Below are positions 26,935 to 41,134 of a DNA stretch of 64,000 bases, piece after piece. The stretch comes from Siniperca chuatsi (lineage: Eukaryota; Chordata; Actinopteri; Centrarchiformes; Sinipercidae), in the NCBI RefSeq assembly GCF_020085105.1, contig NC_058055.1, positions 13,407,822 to 13,471,821 on the forward strand, written 5' to 3'. Under the pieces are notes generated by a model. The model was not told the origin of the DNA. It did no database searches and saw only the letters and a program-made list of their open reading frames with translations. Numbering within the stretch: position 1 is the first letter of the stretch; every line of letters starts with the position of its first letter. Made by a program: the position numbers and the translations under genes.

Positions 26935-28460
26935 TTAAAGAGATCAACTCATCTTTATTAACCCCCACGAATTCTTCCATATTTAAACAGGAATGCCTGC
27001 ACAACAAAACATCTCTACATTAGCATCAATGATAGAAGAAAGAGCTCTTTGCTATGAGTAGTTGCCAGCACAGCGCAATTTCAATACATCATGAAATTTA
27101 TTATGGAAATGTGAGTGTAAAATAAAATAAATACATGTATGAAGGTAGGAGGAGCACAAAGTGGGACTATTTCTCAAGAGAGGCATCGGGAGAGAAGTAC
27201 TGAAAGTAGCCAATGTGTGATGTGTGTGGTTAGCAGGGTATAAAGTGCTGAATTTCTCTTGACAGTAGGTAGAAAGACTGAATGGAATACCGACTTTAAG
27301 CTAAGGCATCTGAATGATGATGATTTTATGGATACACTTAATGGAGAACATTAAGTATACTGAAATGTTAAAAAACCTTGATGTATAAATGGTATTTATA
27401 AAAAACGGGAGACTATTGTCACTGATATGTGTAAAAAAGTTCAATAGAACATGCCGCCCAATTAACAAATCTTTTCTTTTATATGAAGGTATATTCTAAA
27501 AGGCAACCCAGGTAAACTTAAAGTATAAAAAGAAAAGTAAAGAAGGCAGGAAATGAAATAAATAGTCTAAACATATATGAACATTTTGCTGTTATATATA
27601 ATACCGGTTTGTTTGATGTCCCTCTTACAGAATACAGCCCCAAAAAACACTGACATGTATCCAGTAATACAGTATATTCTAAGCTATAGTAATTTTATAC
27701 TGTAATAAGATGTTAGCCTCATAAAAAAGGAAAAAATCCAGCCCTGTCATTAATCGTGACTGTCCTTTCTACTCGCCTGAGAAACATCCGCAATAATGCT
27801 CTCTCCTCCCTGATCAATCCTGATCCATCTGATGAAAAGATAGGTAGCACCATGTTATGGGATCTACAATCAGGATATATATATTAAATCAATATATTAA
27901 ACAACAAAAAAAGAAAATGATAATAATGGAATCACTCGCTTATAATGGTGAGGTTTGTTGTGCTGGTTTCACAGGTGGAAATTCATGGCGCTAAACAAGT
28001 TCTTTTTTTCCTTTTTCTGCTCATACAGGGAATATTAAAGCAGTCTTATGTGGAATGCAGCTGCACTAATGTGCTGCACAGAGAGGAGGGAATAAAAAGA
28101 GAAGTCAGAGGATTTGGGGGAATGCAGAGGGCTGATGCCTCTTTCCTTTCACAGTCTTTCCTCTCTCTTGTCCTTCTTTTCCCCTCCATGTTTCACTTTC
28201 GTCCTCAGCGACTGTGGACTCGTTTCTGTGACAACTGCAGCATCAGTTTATCTTAGTGGGATTTTGGAAAATGCATGTGGCAGTCTGTTTGTGTATGTGT
28301 GTGTGTACGATGGAGACCTATAAAAATGATATTGTAAATAGTTGAGATTTCAATTGTCCTTTTGTATGTGCATGTGTGCACATATTACTGGATTGGCGGT
28401 GTTTCTCAGTAAAAAATCTTTCTTCATCCTATGTTCTCCATTTCTCTGATTTACTCTTCT
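26935..28460 (-). other. slc43a2: Candidate 3'UTR of slc43a2
   Basis: From the stop codon the minus strand runs without coding signals to a poly(A) hexamer AATAAA at 26954-26959 (TTAATAAAGATG). That gives a 3'UTR of about 1.5 kb. Other AT-rich signals exist between, so a shorter form is possible. Confidence 0.4.
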
Positions 28461-28687
28461 CTAGACATAGGCCTCAGGAATGTCTGAGTCGTTGATTTTA
28501 ATGTAGATCTTAGCGTTGTCCTCCCTCTGCTGTTGCTCTTTGTGGAGCGTCCGTCTGTAGCAGATCAGGTAGAGTGGCAGCAAGAAGCCCAGCATACTGA
28601 GAACAAGGAGACCGACATTGACCTGGAGGACAACACCAGAATTAGCCATACCCAAAGGTTTATTTGTGAGTGCGTGTTTTTGAGTGT

Positions 28688-28741
<54 letters not shown>

Positions 28742-31700
28742 ATTCATACCCAGAGTGGGTCTCCCTCCAAGGGTCCCATCATAGCCAGAAACAGGGGTTG
28801 CTGCAGTAGAGCAAACACAGCGCTGACCAAAGACTGCATGCCCGTTAGACTGCCAAACTGGGAGGAGGGATACCTGGAGAGATAGAAGCGGTGCATTTAG
28901 TTTCTCAGTTTGAAGCTGCATCACATAAAGAAGAAGAAGAAGATGATGATGATGATGTGTGTGTGTGTGTGTGTGTGTATGTGTGTGTGTGAGGGTAGAG
29001 GTACATTGAGACTTACACAGCAGCATAGAGGCCGCCAACTGCAGAGTGAATGAATCCTCTCACCACAGTGTGTAAGACGAATGACACAATCTGAGGAAAC
29101 ATGAAAGTAGAATAAAGTAATATTCGCAATCATTTAGGTATTTCAGTCAGTTAGTTTATGAGGGTCATGAAGGAATAGTTCAACATTTTGGGAAATATGC
29201 CTTTTTGCTTTCTTGCCGAGAGTTAGATGAGAAGATCGATACCACTCTCATGTCTGTCTGTTAAATATAAAGCTACAGCCAGCAGCAGGTTAGCTTAGCT
29301 TAGCATAAAGACTGGAAACAGGGGGAATCAACTAGCTTGGCTCTGTCCAAAGGTAACAAAATCTAACTACCACCCCCTCTAAAGCTCACTAATTAACACA
29401 TTATATGCTTGTTTGATCTATATCCAGTCTATGCTAAGCTACGCTAGCTGTCTCCTGGCTTATAGGCAAACTTTGCTATCTTCAGACAGAGCCCGGCTAG
29501 CTAGACTTTTACATAACTGGCTGTCTCTGCTGTCAACAGACTGTAAAGAGAGGCTTATCTGCAACATTTTAGAGAAAAACAGCCTTAAAGAGACACTGAT
29601 AACTTTGTTTGCAAGTCAGTTGGATCCCTGAAGTACTTTGAAGGCCTGTGTGTATCTCTGACAGCTGTGGTGGACCACTTACCTGCAGCGGGAGATTGGG
29701 CACTAGGCTAGTGATCCCAAATCCCACTAAAAGGATGTTTGTGAGGACGAATGCTCGTAAGGCATTGGTCACCTTCTGGGTCTTTTTGTCTCTGCGCTTT
29801 TTCTTTGTCTCTCCCCTAGTGGTCAAAAACAGACAGAAGAAAGAGAGATCAGCTTATCAGGCAATGCTATCACAACTCTATTTCACAATAAAGGTTCATT
29901 TCTTAGCTCTCTTCATCACACTGGCAAATGAACATTGTAGTAATGTCTGGGCCTATAAATGGAAAGGGGGTTAAGGGCAGTCTAAGGAACAACTCAAACA
30001 TGACTCACTTGCTGCAGGGTTCCTTTTCCTCCTCACCATCATCACAGTCCTTTAGCTTCCAGTCCATGATCTGACCAATCACGGGAGTGGTCATCAGGCA
30101 AAGCAGCTGCAGCACGCCAAAGATGGAGGAGTACAGACCCACTGAGAGAGGGATCAGAATGAGGACAAAAAGGTTGTATAAAAACAAAAGTGCAATGAAT
30201 ATTAGAAATTGAGAAAAAATAAGAAAGGGGAAGGGTTAGAGGGAAGGATTTAATAGACGATAAAATAGAGGGTTCAGGACCTTTTTCTACATGGTTAATG
30301 ACTGTGACGGTACAGTCAATCATTAGTCCTGGGCGGTAGAGCCACATGGAGTGAAAAAACAGTGGATACAGAGAAAGCGTTGATTTGATGCCATTATGAG
30401 GGGATTTATGGCCAGGGGAGTAATGATAAATGAAAAGTGCGTCATGTGAAACTGTTCATATGCTGGTTCTGAGGGACAAGGTTAGTTAATGAGTACAACA
30501 AATGGTACCTGGTGGTTTCAGATTAAAGCTGAATGACAGCTGAAGGACTGGGTTATTGACATGGACACCAGCCAAGGTAAAATGCTAAAATAACAACACT
30601 AGCTATGACAAAAGCCAGAAAGTAGTGGTAGTGGATCTAGTACAGTATTGTGATGGTGAACCTATATAAGACTAGAGGTTAAATTCTAATTGCTGTCTAA
30701 TGCTAAAACTAATCTACTGATACAACTATAGGATTTTAGTCTTACCAACTTCCATTCTTTCCACTGAAAATTCAATTAAAAAACAAGTAAGTCATGAATC
30801 AAAGTCACTGAGCATTGACTGGATTCTAGGTAAAGCAAAAAAAAAAAAATGTTTTCATGTTCGTCTACACACAGACAGAAAGATACTCCAAGCAAAATGC
30901 AGACAGAGAGAGAGACCTGTGTTGAGGTCTCCATCACTGAGCGACTCCAGGACGCTGTTCATGGCCCCCATGTAGAACAAGAGACGAAGCTGAGTGACGG
31001 ACATGGTCACCAGACTGAGCAGGAACATAGTGCTGGTGATAGTTTTCAAGAATGACTGGGCTGCAGAGGAGAAACAGAAACCAATCAGAGAGAACAATGA
31101 CATGCATGAAACTGAGAAGCACCAACAGTACAAATTTATATCAGGAGCTTCTGAATTCTGCACTCTTACACTCTTCTTGTGGCTTGCAGTCAATTTCCAG
31201 GTCCATGGTGGAGAGACACAGCATGTGTCCGTCTTTAGTGGCCAGCTCCTTCTGTTTCAGGCTGTTGCCCACACTCAGACGACGGCCCACTGTGGTCACT
31301 TGGTGGTAGAACTGCTTCCCTGTGATTTTATGGTCAAAGCCCAGCCAGCTGAACTTGATCTTCACACTGAGAAAGCAGAGGAGGAGAAAGGGATGAAAAG
31401 GAGAAAAAAAGAATAGGAGTAGAAGACAGTGTGTCAGGAAGGACAGAGGAAAGTGACAAGAGAAGAGGTCATGGAGGGATAGAAAAGTGTACAATATGGT
31501 GACATACAGGAAACACGCATGTCACATTAATGTGGTAATGTCACATTTGCAATTAATGCTAAAAAGGTAGAATATTCCTACAAGTCCTGTGCGAATCAGT
31601 CTACTGGAAAAGCTTTCTGCTGAACAAGCATGACAAAAGCATGATTTTAATTAACAAGGATTTACCACAGGGATAAGTTTAGTTGACGAGTGTGATCCTC

Positions 31701-34700
31701 AGCAGATAGACTTTAACCTGGCAGCATTACACTGCACATTTTTGCACATATTACATATAGTAAGTGTCAATGGTGATACTACTCCACATACTTTGGAACA
31801 CACAAGAGACTGCTATTACTTAATTAATCCTACTAGTTTTGTTTCTAAAACACTTCCAAAACTTATTTTCACCTTTATTATCAGTGATCACTGTATCAGT
31901 GCACACTGTTACATCTGGCTCTGTGATAAAGGTTCCCTGAGAACTAGAATGTTCTCTGTTTATAGAAATAGAGAAACACTATAGACTGCACTTTACTGGA
32001 CTTTTACTGTCAATGTTATCTGTGTGCCACTGTGTGTATCTGTGCTACTAACGTGTAGTCCATGTCCTCTGGTCCTGGAAACGGTTCCAGTGGCCAGTTG
32101 AAGAAGCAGTTCAAGAAGACCAGTCCAGCACAGGCAGCCCACACCACCAGAATAGTGATGAAAGGTATGCCAAGGTCATAGATCACCTGTGCACATCAAA
32201 ACATGACCAATGAATACAAAAAAAGAGGAGACAACAAACTATTTACACATAGAGTGTCAGTGCAGGTGTGTGGATGTGTGCGAGGTGATTCTATGTTTGT
32301 TACCTTAACACCAGGGAAGGTGACAGCGGAGGAGGCATAGGAGCCAATCATCAGGGCTATAAAGGTGGAACGGAGGTCCCCAAACATGTTAGGGAGCTAG
32401 AGAGGAAAAGATAGACCAGTTAAGCTATCAGATAATTACATCATCGCAACCTGTCCTTATTATTCTCTAGAATTAAGTTTTTGCTCAAACTTGCAAGTGG
32501 AAGTGGAGATATATTTCGTTGTGTATGTAAGTATATAAGTTAAACCATCTACTGCCAAGATCATGGTGATCTCAGCTGCAGTGTAGCTGCTCTAAGCTTG
32601 AGGCTGGGGACAGATTGGGGACACTGTGAGGATGGTGCCTACTGATGCTGGGGTCAGGGTGGACAGTGGGAACCAATTAGCAAGCAGACATGGATCTACA
32701 GAAAGAACATCAGAGAAAATAAAACACAACAAAGTGACATGGAACTTCAGTAAAAGCAGTCACAAAAAACAGCATCACATAACACACACAGCTGTCCAAC
32801 ACACGACACAAACACAGTACTGACGAATTCTATACAGCTGAAACAATCAGAGGGGGTGACTGAGGTGAAGTGACATTTTCTCTGCTTTACTCCCTGTTTG
32901 AGGCAAGAGAACAGAGAGTTGGGAGACAATACAGAAAAAACAGGAGACAGTGGGTGGCAAAACATCCAAATACAAAGGCATTCACAAGCTGTTCTGTTTT
33001 CAAGAGACTGAACAACAACAAGCACATTCAATTACATAAGCAGGGGAAGCTGAGGAAGAGGTATGTGTTTGTGTGTACTAAATTGAGAAAGGATGCACAT
33101 TGAGGCACCCAAGTTACAGTATCTAATAACTGTTCCAATAGATTTTTGAAACATTACAGATACATTAGCAGCTGCAGGACAAACCTGAAGGGGAATGGTG
33201 ACCTGACAACTGACATTGGCACGGAGCCAGTGGTAGCCGCTGAGGGAAGCTGAGTATTAGCTAACACCCCTCAGCTGAGAATGAATAGCTGTAGGTCTCA
33301 GTCATGATCAAGGAGTCAAGGAGTAGCATAGAGTCTAATGATTAACCCAACACTAAGGCTTTAAAATATAGTATATCAGGTTGTGAAGGAGATGGAATGA
33401 AAGGTGGTATAAGGGGAAAACATGGTTTTATGCACTCTGGGGGCCTCCAAAAGGCCAAACAAAGCCCTAAATTATGGTTTTACTACATCACTGACATTCA
33501 GGCCAGCGACAGCAATTAATGAGAGATTTGGGTAGATGCAACAAATACCACACAGGAGATGAAAAATGTACAGTAACAGCCTATGGTGGTAAAGAAAAGG
33601 AGCATTTTATTAGGAGATTTACTGGAGTAGAGCCCCTCTCTAGTGAACAGCATCACCATGGTACAGCTCAGGACTCCTGTGTGGCTGAACTGATGGCAAG
33701 AGGAGGGAACAGGATGATGAAGAACAGCAGGGAAAGAATGCAAAGGAATGGTGATGGGTTGACAATGTGAACTCTCCGACTCTTAAAGAGCATCCTTTGT
33801 TTTTCTGTCCCTGTGTATCTGTGGTTCTGCTCAATCTTAAAGGGGAACTCCACCGATTTTACACATTAAAGTCGATTTACAGGTCTTGGGGAGTACTACT
33901 GCATAGCTAATAAAACAACTGTATGATGCCTTTTGTGGCTCCAGAGGAAGCTGCACAAAATCTGATAAATTACCAACGTTGGTTGGGACTGGGGACTAAG
34001 TGTGAAAATGAAAAAACTTTGGGGGTGTGGAGTTAAAAAGAAGTGAGCTTACCAGACCTCTGTAGCCCACTCCTCATCTCTGCTTGAGGCTAACGGCTCG
34101 AGGCTACATTAGCTGCTACTAGCATAACACAGCTGAATATCTGAGTTGCATTGTGGGTAATGTAGGCACCATGTTTTGACAGTGAGGAAGAATGCATGAA
34201 ATAAAAAAGACAATACTGCTGCATCCATTTTTATACTTTACTACTTTTAAACTGTCCATCGTGCATCTGACAGTGTTATAGGAGTGCAAGCACTCTTTCA
34301 ATTTCCCCGTAAACACAAAATGAATCATAAAGACCTGTGTTACTTTTCCAAAAATATGAATGGGAGACTGATTCTGAGGTTTCTGTTTCTGATAGTTATT
34401 CGTTCTTCTTCTTTTAACTTGCTATACAAAGTGAAACTGCAAGTTAGAGTTGTAGCTCTGTTCTGTAGCCTCATTATTCCCTTTTGAGAGGGATACTGTA
34501 TTGCTAGTTGTGCTTGAGTACATTAGTTTCCAAATATGAATTTAAGTTGTTAGTGTCTTTTTGTGCATGTACATTACAGGAAGTGCATGTGTTTGTGTAA
34601 AAAGAGAAAGACAGGGAGATGAGCAGCTCAAAAGCCCAACAGTTGCTATGATGTTCTTGCTAAAGCACAATAATAGATTCAGTGGAAAGTGATAATGAAC

Positions 34701-37700
34701 CATTGCATTACTCCCTCTCTGTCCAATCAACCCCCCCTCCCGCTATTCAAAGCTGAGCCCGGTTGTCTGCAGGAACACAGAGTGTAGTGTAAGAAGCCAA
34801 ATAAAAAGACAAACAACAGAATGCCAGACAAGAGGGGAGGGAGAGGGGGATCAGGCGAGGAGTCAGCAAACTATTATGAGAGAGCAGTAGCGAGACAAAG
34901 ACCTATGAAGATAATAAAAAAAATATACATCTGGACAAACGTGATGCGTCAGGTACAAAGACTCTGCAGCAGGAGGATTACAAAGAACACATGACCGTGC
35001 ACACACTTACTGTGAGAGAGGTGAAGGTCATGCACATACCCCCAAAGCCATTGAAAGTCAGGGCAATGAAGATAAGGACAGAGAGTTCTGCAAATGACAC
35101 AGTTCATGAGTCTGTCAACAACCAAACTATTGTACATTGTTTCAAATACAGTGCAAAAAGGTACATGAGTACTCTTCAGGAAGACTTACCATTTGGGTTG
35201 TATGCTCCATAAGCAATGAGTAGACAGGACAATCCAAAACACGTGCTGAAAATACATGATCACGTCAAATACTTCTGATGACAATTTAAGGTGCAACCTA
35301 CCTCTACCATTAAAGGAGTTTACATATTCCCAATACAATGGAAGTGAGTAGAAGTTTGTTCACAGAAAATTGAATTGTCTATCCAGAAATAAAATCATGT
35401 TTCACTTGTATTATTTCCTCTCTTCTTGGCCTACCTGCCCAACAGTCGTAGCTTGCGAGGCCCATATTTATCCATGACGATCCCCAGAGGCAGGGTGATG
35501 GCTGAGAGCAGGAAGGAGCCCACTGTGAATGCCAAGTTCAGCATTTCATCCTGTTCTTTACAAATCAGCCAGCCGTTCATCCTCAGGGACCCATCCATAG
35601 GGACCAGGGGCCTCATCTCCACTCCGTCTCCCAGACCAACCACAGCACCCTCGCTTTCATAGTACTCAGCATACTCATCGGGTGTTGATGTTACCAGAGG
35701 TAGGGACAGATTGTAGCTGGAGCTGTTACCTGAAGAACATGATGAAAGTAGGTAGATGATACGTTTTAGATACACTGATAAAAAGAAGCCAGGAGAGGAC
35801 AGGCATGCAAGTGGAAAAAAACGCTGTCAGTTGAGATGACTCAGATTGCCAGAATGTCACACGTCTTATTTAGTCTTACTGATACACAAATATCATCAAG
35901 GTTGGATGGTGTGAATAATCATATGACTGTGCAAGGTTGAGTTCAGCTGTGTGCTCCTGCAGATGGTTTAGTGTATAGGAAGCCGTGGCTTCTTGTCATA
36001 CAGATGAATTGTGAAGGTGGCAGTTCTGCTTATTCACAGAATCCTGATACACATAGTGGACACATGTGCACTGAACACGTGCAGAGTTAGGTGTATGGAA
36101 AGATCCAGACTGCAAACCTGTGTGTAACATCATATCAGGGGCAGAAGCAAAAAAGACTTGGAGACAAACATACATTTCTGCCCCTGTACAGTTTAGACCC
36201 ACAGAAAGATTCAAACGTCACAGCCTGCATTTACTGGGCTGCTATTTGGATTCTATTAGTGTGTTGGAATGCAAGGGATAATCTGGCAATAAACTTTACA
36301 TTATCATCAGAACCTGCCAGGAGAAATGCGAAAAGGTACAAAAGTCCAGGAGAAGTCTTTAGTGAGGGAGGAAGGGGAACAGCAGTTTGGGAAGCTGTTG
36401 GTTTCTGGATTACACTCCCTAACCCCCCTCTATGGTATTAGCCATAGAGTGTATGTGTGCAGCGTCTCTGTGTGAAACGCGCTTCATAACAACGTGCCAA
36501 AGTCTTCAGGAAACCAGATTATATACTCTGGAGCAAAGCTGCAGGGAGCAGCACGTTGACAAAGTACATGTCTGAATGTGCACATAATACTTTGTTAATT
36601 TTGTAGTATCCTGCCCAGTCAAATCTTCTTCCAAGACATGCCACAACAACACAGTTTGTCAAGCTTTAAACATTCCTCCAATATCTCTGCTGCATGTGCA
36701 CAAAAGCCTAATCTGCACTGCATCATGATTATCTTTTTTTATCCACCATTTTGTTTTTACTGTGGTCAGATTTCTACTGTTCATCACTTTGCTATCAGTC
36801 TTCTCTCCCTCTCTGTCCTTTATCAGTGGACTTTAAACTTCCATATTACCAGTAATAAAATCCAGCCGTGGATCTCTCCGTCCCTCTATCACATGTCACA
36901 TGGCTGAAAAGAGCTGAGCTGGTGCTGCTGTCCTCTCCCTCTTATATCATCAGAACAAGATAAGACTGGCAGCTGTGGCAGTGCTCCAAGAAGTCACCTA
37001 CAGTTGTGGATGCTCAATTGTTACTTCAGCGGTGTGTCTGAAGTCAGCATCACAGCTGAAACATTTTTACTATCCAATAAAGCAGTGTACCTTTGCTGGT
37101 AAACGTGACTAGAATTAGCCTTGAGTAACTGACAATTTATGATTGAATTTTATGATATACTACTAATGATGCTGAATAAGCCTAAAGATGAAACTAACTG
37201 TCAGACAAAGTTGTATCACTTGCAAATGAAGATTAATGACGGTGCCAGACGCTAGGAACTGGAAATACAACCTCCTACAAATCAATTGTGTAAACTCACT
37301 AGGAGATAGGGTGGCTACTAGTGAGAGAGAAAAACTGAATCCAATACTTGTGTCTGTGGGATTCGCAGGGCTCACCACAGTCAGGACATGGCGCACGGCA
37401 GTGTGTCACCTGAGGTCCAAAGATTAAGTCTGGCCGGACTCCTCTATCACATTCCCTTTTGCTTACTCTCTTCTGTAAGACCTGACTGGTGCCATTGTGT
37501 GCATCAATTCCACCTTTGTACTTAAAAACACAAAGCACCTGCCTTACTGTGGTCAAATTAGGGGACGAGGAGAAAAAGCTTTAGAATTGAGGGTGAGGAC
37601 TTGGGGTGAGGGCAGCTGATCCAGTCCGTCACTGATTCATCAGTTCCCTCGCAATCAGTCTGCTGCCATGTCTTCAATTTAGTTGGAGCCACTGAAGCCT

Positions 37701-38343
37701 TTTACTCTTTAAGTTTGGACCACTTTGCCAACCTGCGACCTGGCTCTCTCTTTAATTGAGCTGATCAGGTTTAATCTCCTGAGTCCCTGAAAAACAGCTC
37801 AAAACACTTATTCTTCCAAGAGAATGGAGGAGGAAAAAAGGCGGCAGTGTTAAGTTACATCTCTTGAATAAAACCTTGCTCCCTCCTTCGCCCTAACTCA
37901 TGATGACACTGACTGACTGTCATGGCACCCCTCATCACCAACCCTCCTTTTAAAAGCTCATTGGAGTACATTTCTGGAAGAAACACAGGACACATCCCAA
38001 AATAAAAGAGTTCTGTGCTATATCCACATGAAGGGCAGATGCTCAAGACTATTTGCTTTTGCTAATGAGTAATTTCTTCACCATCAAGGCAAATTAAGGG
38101 AAGTATAGAAAGTGACATATAAGTAATGTGACAATATTGTGGGAACTGAAATTATTCCTTACAATACAATAGCTGTGACTCACCCTCTTCCTTGCAAAGG
38201 TAAGAGTAGAAGCCTTCTGACTTGAGCATGATGAGGAGCGACCCCCATCCCAACAGCACCGCGGAGAACAGCAGATTCTCAACGATAGCAGTCACTGCCA
38301 TCCACCAGCGCCTGGCAAACGCTGTGGTCAGGGTCGGAGGCAT
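28461..38343 (-). CDS. slc43a2: slc43a2: LAT4-type Na+-independent neutral amino-acid transporter, complete, 13 coding exons
   Basis: Plasma-membrane facilitator of large neutral amino acids (Leu, Ile, Val, Phe, Met) in the SLC43 branch of the major facilitator superfamily. Coding exons: 38184-38343, 35435-35729, 35190-35245, 35011-35087, 32304-32396, 32053-32186, 31170-31366, 30917-31060, 30009-30141, 29683-29815, 29017-29090, 28750-28873, 28461-28622. They total 1782 nt (593 aa), with matching phases throughout. The start [16 protein letters not shown] and stretches such as [87 protein letters not shown] and [10 protein letters not shown] are near-identical to recalled SLC43A2. The first extracellular loop (about 54-105) carries sequons N55-S-S and N60-L-S. 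The central cytosolic loop holds the conserved RRLSVG serine (S303). A lysine-rich stretch ([11 protein letters not shown], about 431-441) precedes the second membrane bundle. ATG context is ACCATGC. The a/b paralogue is unresolved. Confidence 0.97.
28684..28740. repeat. (GT/CA)n microsatellite just inside slc43a2 intron 12
   Basis: On the minus strand the intron opens GTATGAATG and passes almost at once into (CA)n. It fills much of the 127-nt intron between exons 12 and 13. Confidence 0.97.
28929..28991. repeat. Compound (AAG)n(ATG)n(TG)n microsatellite in slc43a2 intron 11
   Basis: Trinucleotide AAG then ATG units are followed by TG dinucleotides with one interruption. It takes up nearly half of a 143-nt intron. 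Confidence 0.95.
29169..29505. repeat. Interspersed repeat, copy 3, in slc43a2 intron 10
   Basis: Begins GAAGGAATAGTTCAACATTTTGGGAAATATGC and carries the same internal landmarks as copies 1 and 2 (GAGAAGATCGATACCACTCTCATG; GCTTAGCTTAGCATAAAGACTGG). The right half is diverged or truncated. Confidence 0.7.
33838..34170. repeat. Interspersed repeat in slc43a2 intron 4
   Basis: Begins TTAAAGGGGAACTCCACCGATTTTACAC and ends near GCATTGTGGGTAATGTAGGC. It resembles a repeat I have seen recurring in fish genomes. No coding potential was seen. Confidence 0.55.
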
Positions 38344-38515
38344 GGTTGAGGGAAAGAAATTAAAGGCAGAGAGGGGCGAAGAACCAGAGGAGAGAAATGT
38401 AGAGAGTAGAGAGAGAGAGAGTCCACCAGAGAGGAAAGAAAAGAGCAAGCTGGAAGCACAGAGAGAGAGAGTCTCCCTGACTGACGCTCAGGATGAAGGA
38501 TCACTGATCACTTAG
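38344..38515 (-). other. slc43a2: 5'UTR part of the first coding exon of slc43a2
   Basis: Upstream of the ATG the minus strand is purine/pyrimidine-biased and reaches an acceptor CTTCGCAG|CTAAGTG at 38515. The coding exon therefore probably starts there with 172 nt of 5'UTR. This implies a separate upstream non-coding exon. Confidence 0.5.
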
Positions 38516-39131
38516 CTGCGAAGAGAAAGGCACAAGAGGAAGGGGGAGGTATTATAGTTAGCCTATCATTTAAGTCACTGAAGGATGGGAAGGTTCAGTT
38601 TTTCTAAGATCACAAGATAAAACCACTTAACTTTGAACCTAACTGAGATAACTCAACCTGTGAATTCTACACATGCTCTGTCTCATAACTTTTTGATTAA
38701 TTGAAAGTCTCCTTTCTAAATAGACACAGAGGAGAGGCAGTTGCTCTAAAGAACTAAACCAACTAACAGAAACAACAGATGGCAAATTATTAACTCTCTG
38801 CTAGTGCAAAGTCATGACCTCACGCTGCTGCTGGAACAAAGATCTTACATCACACTATAGGCACTAATAACTGAAAAAGCATCCAGGGTGGCATCACAGA
38901 GTTTCTGCTGTTTGGTGGAAAAGGCAAACTGGTCCAAACTGGATAAAAATGGGGCTCTCTCACTGCTCCCTCACCCCATGGCCCCTCTTTCTCTCTCTCC
39001 TTCCCTCCTACACAACCCCTAAATGTCCTCTCAGGCCCATCCAACCGCAACTTTCCTCTGCAATTACTGTGGAGCATCCAAAATATAAATGAGCTGCCAG
39101 ACAAACAATAAACAAATCAACTCACACAGCC

Positions 39132-39133
<2 letters not shown>

Positions 39134-39192
<59 letters not shown>
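39134..39192. repeat. (CT)n(CA)n microsatellite upstream of the slc43a2 coding region
   Basis: About 15 CT units followed by about 15 CA units, inside the proposed 5' intron. Confidence 0.95.
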
Positions 39193-39196
<4 letters not shown>

Positions 39197-39421
39197 TGTT
39201 CAACCAGTAAGATAAAAGTAGTTGCAGAGTTAGTTGTAGAACTCATGGAAAATAATAAGCAAGTAAGCATGTTGTAATCAGGGATAGCCTGTTTCTGTAT
39301 GTGCTGTCTCATCTAATTAAAAAACAAATCTGTTCCCATTATTCATTCCATCCATTATTTTACAATGCTGAGTAAATAACAGCTGTATAACTTGTCCAGG
39401 AAAATTTACAAACCTCCTTAC

Positions 39422-39500
39422 CTCTCCAGGCTGTAAGCAGCACTATCCAGCTTCATACTTCCTCTTGCACCCTGGACTAGTTAAATGACCAGGTTTATGT
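39422..39500 (-). other. slc43a2: Candidate non-coding first exon and promoter edge of slc43a2
   Basis: A strong minus-strand donor (GAGAG|GTAAGGAGG) lies at 39421-39422, with no open frame of interest upstream of it. It is the best partner for the acceptor at 38515. The 5' boundary is arbitrary, as no TATA box or initiator was identified. Confidence 0.35.
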
Positions 39501-40929
39501 ACTCAGGCGGTCCTCACATGGCGCCCCCTATTGACCATTGGCTGATGATGTCCGATGTCTGCACCTCGGCCAACCAGCACTCAGCAACATTGTATACAGG
39601 CCCAGCACGTTGATATTTCTAAAACAATAGGGGCAACATGAGTCGGTTTGTACACAGTATTTTTCTAAAATGTGCTTTAATAGTACAGCTGCAGATAAAA
39701 AAAGTCTGCATTAATAAGAATGACTATGATTTTATCAAAGTCATTGTGTAATGGGAAGTCCGAAAGCGCATTAACTGGGTGAGTGGAAAGGATTAATCAA
39801 GCCAAACAAAGTCTGGTTGAAAACATAATGGACTTATGCAGATAAGGATGTGTGGCGGCTATCAGGAGTTGTCTGCATCAATAACAGGTATTGACAGAGA
39901 TATAGAGATCAGGAGGCAGACCAGAGCGGTGACTCCCCTGTTTCGGTTGTTGCGTAAACTGTTTACTGATGTTCACTAATGTGACAAGACATTATTATTT
40001 AAATGCGCTACAGTCGTTTCTCACCATCTTGCACAGAGTTAATCATTAATGCTGCGCTGATGTGATGCCAAATTTGCATGATCAATAATGTTTCAGCCCC
40101 ATCTTTGACCTTAATAATTTTGATATCATCAGCAAACTGACGGTCAAAACTTGTTTTCCAGGTTGGAGACTACCGGTTGCCTGTAGTGCACTATGCTGAA
40201 ACTGTAATCAATATGCAAATCAATCCAAATCAATAAGTTCACCAACAGTGAACCTATCTAAATAAACACTGATATGGTAAATTGTAACCCCCCCCACCAG
40301 TTTGAAATTCAAATTTGCCTTTAATCTGGCAGCCTATAAAAGCATTCATGTTGATGGCTTATTTGATCTATCAACCCAATCAGACTGTTTTGAGTAACTG
40401 CCATTAACTGATCAATTGATCTCACACTGTTGATGATGCCACAAGTTATTTACAAACTCATTACATAACACACACATATAATTAATCACTAGTTTCCTAC
40501 ATCTTATCAAAAACATTTATTGATCTGATCAGCTACCTTACATAATGTAGGATATCACTGATTTTCAAGACAGGATTCAGTTGTCTGAGATGTAATGGAA
40601 CTACCACATTAAATCACTGTAAAATATTAAACTTTTAAATTCTGTATATTCTATACATATCTCTCCATGGGGAGCTGGATATGAATATGTCACAGTTGAA
40701 ATTAAGGTTTAACTGTCATAAAAGCTACAAAAAGAGTGGAACAGTCCAGCAGATGTTGCTAAGGGCTATATACAATAAAAAACGGAGCTATCATTGACTT
40801 GTTTTCTTGGCAACTTGCTATTTTCAAATTGAATTAACGCCACCTTGTGGTGCAAGGTGATGCTAGCCCATGAAAGAAAAATTAATTAGTGAACATGGCC
40901 ACCGATACACAAATATCACAGCATAGTTG
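39501..40929. other. Intergenic between slc43a2 and hephl1
   Basis: AT-rich sequence with no coding signal. It should hold the upstream regulatory DNA of slc43a2. It is also where the two ancestral synteny blocks meet. Confidence 0.4.
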
Positions 40930-41134
40930 AATAAATGTTTTTATTGCACATTCATAATTGGAATCAAATTTTTGGTAAAGCAGGGCTTTGCAAAACCAGC
41001 AAAACAACATCGAACACAGTGCAACATGCCAGAAAATGGCAACATAGAAACAATACACCAATATAAAATGCATCTTTTAGTCCTAAGAATTAAAGCAATC
41101 CTGAACTTTACACATGATTCTGCAGTCATTCATA

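Noticed and set aside
28565..29038. A 157-aa open frame rich in HT repeats, and similar CV/HT frames elsewhere.
   Set aside because: These are translations of (CA/GT)n microsatellites overlapping true slc43a2 exons in another frame.
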